Shown here: positions 6,052 through 8,107 of the stretch, in pieces
Numbering within the stretch: position 1 is the stretch's first letter
Layout of the letters: each line of letters opens with the position of its first letter
Assembly: GCA_910585605.1 (NCBI GenBank)
Contig: CAJUFL010000093.1
Span: 1-8,107, forward strand
DNA: 8,107 bases
Reading direction: 5' to 3'
From: an uncultured Lachnospiraceae bacterium
GTDB taxonomy: Bacteria; Bacillota; Clostridia; Lachnospirales; Lachnospiraceae
The notes under the pieces: model-generated
What the model saw: only the letters and a program-made list of their open reading frames with translations
What the model was told of the DNA's origin: nothing
Databases searched by the model: none
Made by a program: the position numbers and the translations under genes

Positions 6052-8107
6052 ATGAATACTCTTTTAAATTTGTGTAGTGGGTTCTTTAATGAACTAGAAA
6101 TTGATTCGAATCCCGCTCAAGCGGAAAATATAAAATGCTTTGAAAAAGCATTAAATACATTTTTAAGAAGTGGACAAAAAGATGATGCTTTTGTTGTTTA
6201 TTTCTGCTTTAGTGAAATCTTTAATATCTTCGGTCAAGGCTACACTAACACGAAAAAACTTTTAGAGATGCTTTCTGATCATGAACATCATTCCGGCGAA
6301 TTATTAGCCAAGCATCGCGACCATTATTCTCATTCGGTATATGTATTTGCTCTGGGATTGGCAATATATGCACATGATCCGTCATTTAGAAATACTTTCT
6401 TGGATTTTTATGGCTATGAGAATAATAACGATGGAACATCAAATTTTTTAAAGTATTGGGGGTTAGTTTCATTATTTCATGATATCGGGTATCCATTTGA
6501 ACTTGCTCATGCACAGATAAAAACTTACAGCGAGGAAATATGGGGCAAAGACGAGAAGAATCTTTATATTTCTTTTGGAAATTTAAATAACTTCATTTCT
6601 ATTGATGAAGGAACAAGTGCGCATTTAAGTAAAGTTTTTAAATGTCAAACTTCCTTTACAACAATAAATAATTTACTGTCATATGGCTTAAATGTTCGAT
6701 TAGGATATGAACCAAGGGCTATAGAGCAAAAACTGGAAGAAAGAGTCTTATTCCAAAAGAACTTCATGGACCATGCATATTTTAGCGCAGTACTTTTGGC
6801 AAGGAAATTATTTTCTGTTGCTAATTTTAAGATGTCAATGCAGTATCTTGATGTTCTTACTGCAATATTACTACATAATAGTTTTAATAAATACGAGATA
6901 CCTGGCAGACGTCCTATTGCGGTCTCAGAGCATCCTTTTTCATATCTTTTAATCCTGTGCGACGAGTTGCAAAGCTGGGATAGGTTGGCTTATGGGAAGA
7001 TTAGTAAAAGGGATCCAATTGCTTGGGATGTCAGACTCGATATTTCGAATAAAAGAATCAATATTAAATATATTTTCGATTCATTTATCAATAAAGAATA
7101 TAGCGAAGAAGATGCGACCGTAGTAACCGTCTATAATAAAAACTATATCGAGATGACAGAGGGATTATTTGTTGCCAAAATTTTAGGAACAGATTATCTT
7201 TTGTCAGCATCTGACTCTTTAAATAAAGATATAATTGGCAATCAAAAACATTATGAGGGATATATTGTTCCTTCCTTAGATTTGCATCTTGAAGTAGAAG
7301 AAGAGAAAAAAGAAAAGAAGGTTAGCTTAATTGCTTCCGATAAGAGTTTTTTCAACCTATATGATTTAGCAAAGCTAATTCATGTTAGTTATAACGAGCA
7401 TTGTAAGGGGTTTTCAGGTTCGCGTGTTGATGAGGATTTTTCTAAGTTACAATTAGAATATAAATTATCAAATATTGAAACGGCTAAATCTTACTCTGAC
7501 AAACTGGAAAAAATTAATTGCTTTTATAGCAGTAAGGATTTAGATTATCCTATTGTAACCGACATCAATGATTTAATTTATAGTTGTTACAAAGACAATT
7601 TGGAATGCTTGTGCCGTGAAGAACACGTTCGGTGGGTTAAAGAAAAACTCGCAATGGGATGGAAGTACGGTACTGATTATAGTTGCGTTGAAGAACGAAA
7701 CCGAAAAAAAATTCATAAGTGCATCGTTCCGTATGAGTTGCTTTCCGATGAAGAGAAATCAAAGGATGCATTGATGATCAATGGAATATTCACTCAGTTA
7801 CATAAGCTGGAAAGCAATGTTAAAATTTATAATTATCCGATGGAGCATAAACCCAAGATTGAAATTGCAGGTATAGGGCATAGGTTTTTTACATCTGATG
7901 CAGAGCAACTTAAATTAGAAATCAGGGCTATTTTGCAGAAATACAGTGACACAAATCAAGTTGTTGTCAGGACGTGCTTTGGCAACGGAGGAGATTGGCT
8001 TATTGTTGAGTGCGCTCTTGAGCTAGGGCTTACCGTCAAAGCGAATATTCCGCTTGACTACGAAGCATATATTCAGGATGTCAAAGAAGATGCAATCAAA
8101 AACGGAC
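6052..8107 (+). CDS. Large soluble HD phosphohydrolase-RyR-SLOG-like protein (3' end outside window)
   Basis: This frame is open for 685 codons to the window end with no stop. It starts at ATG 6052, 22 bp after the second membrane-protein gene, with GAGG at 6041-6044. Residues about 80-315 form an HD metal-dependent phosphohydrolase domain. Candidate ligands are H94 (HYSHSVYVFALGLAIYA), H143-D144 (SLFHDIGYPFE), H241 (MDHAYFSAVLLA), H275 (AILLHNSF) and D304 (LLILCDELQSWDR). A charged linker (EVEEEKKEKK, 414-423) and helices follow. Residues 524-573 are a canonical RyR domain: EHVRW, MGWKYG, H555 then CIVPYELL, and EEKSKDA. From about 601 a SLOG-like Rossmann domain begins (PKIEIAGIGHRF, VVVRTCFGNGGDWLIVECALELG, ANIPLDYEAYIQD) and is cut by the edge. 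No signal peptide or membrane helix is seen, so it is probably cytosolic. HD proteins cleave phosphoester bonds, often in nucleotides. SLOG domains bind nucleotide derivatives, as in ThsA of Thoeris. The ligand here is unknown. Confidence 0.88.
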   Translation, partial: MNTLLNLCSGFFNELEIDSNPAQAENIKCFEKALNTFLRSGQKDDAFVVYFCFSEIFNIFGQGYTNTKKLLEMLSDHEHHSGELLAKHRDHYSHSVYVFALGLAIYAHDPSFRNTFLDFYGYENNNDGTSNFLKYWGLVSLFHDIGYPFELAHAQIKTYSEEIWGKDEKNLYISFGNLNNFISIDEGTSAHLSKVFKCQTSFTTINNLLSYGLNVRLGYEPRAIEQKLEERVLFQKNFMDHAYFSAVLLARKLFSVANFKMSMQYLDVLTAILLHNSFNKYEIPGRRPIAVSEHPFSYLLILCDELQSWDRLAYGKISKRDPIAWDVRLDISNKRINIKYIFDSFINKEYSEEDATVVTVYNKNYIEMTEGLFVAKILGTDYLLSASDSLNKDIIGNQKHYEGYIVPSLDLHLEVEEEKKEKKVSLIASDKSFFNLYDLAKLIHVSYNEHCKGFSGSRVDEDFSKLQLEYKLSNIETAKSYSDKLEKINCFYSSKDLDYPIVTDINDLIYSCYKDNLECLCREEHVRWVKEKLAMGWKYGTDYSCVEERNRKKIHKCIVPYELLSDEEKSKDALMINGIFTQLHKLESNVKIYNYPMEHKPKIEIAGIGHRFFTSDAEQLKLEIRAILQKYSDTNQVVVRTCFGNGGDWLIVECALELGLTVKANIPLDYEAYIQDVKEDAIKNG

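Overview
The base composition (A/T-rich), strong AGGAGG-type ribosome binding sites, tight gene spacing and hairpin/T-tract terminator suggest a low-GC Gram-positive bacterium. The left-hand genes resemble the accessory part of an integrative and conjugative element (ICE) of gut Clostridia. The taxon is an inference; nothing in the window identifies a species.

Left region (1-1790). The window opens with the last 52 codons of a protein resembling the Toprim-like C-terminus of DUF3854 (primase-like) proteins carried by such elements, followed by a hairpin. Four small co-directional genes follow (224-499, 514-810, 822-1331, 1321-1749). Each has its own Shine-Dalgarno site, and the last two overlap by 11 bp. 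None has a recognisable enzyme motif. They look like hypothetical accessory genes of a mobile element. The run ends in a textbook intrinsic terminator at 1755-1790.

Control region (1791-1960). This gap holds an extended -10 promoter (TTGTAA, 17 bp, TATAAT preceded by TGC) and an imperfect 20-bp palindrome over the -35. Just downstream of the predicted start site are three CGAATTAT-like direct repeats and a long-range inverted repeat closing a leader segment before the GTG start of the next gene.

Right region (1961-8107, running off the edge). A three-gene operon follows: two related membrane proteins (616 and 726 aa) and one large soluble protein (at least 685 aa, 3' end outside the window). 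Each membrane protein has three N-terminal membrane helices, two Rossmann (TrkA-N/RCK-like) units and a C-terminal RyR (ryanodine-receptor-type) domain, which is degenerate in the second. The soluble protein has an N-terminal HD metal-dependent phosphohydrolase domain with its ligand set apparently intact, a canonical RyR domain, and a C-terminal SLOG-like nucleotide-binding domain cut by the window end. RyR domains in all three products strongly suggest one shared ligand or a shared assembly.

My working interpretation is a nucleotide-signal-dependent membrane system, probably anti-phage or element-maintenance cargo. The soluble HD-RyR-SLOG protein would sense, make or destroy a nucleotide-type ligand, and the two RCK-RyR membrane proteins would respond at the membrane. 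The domains are read directly from sequence motifs. The pathway and defence role are inference.
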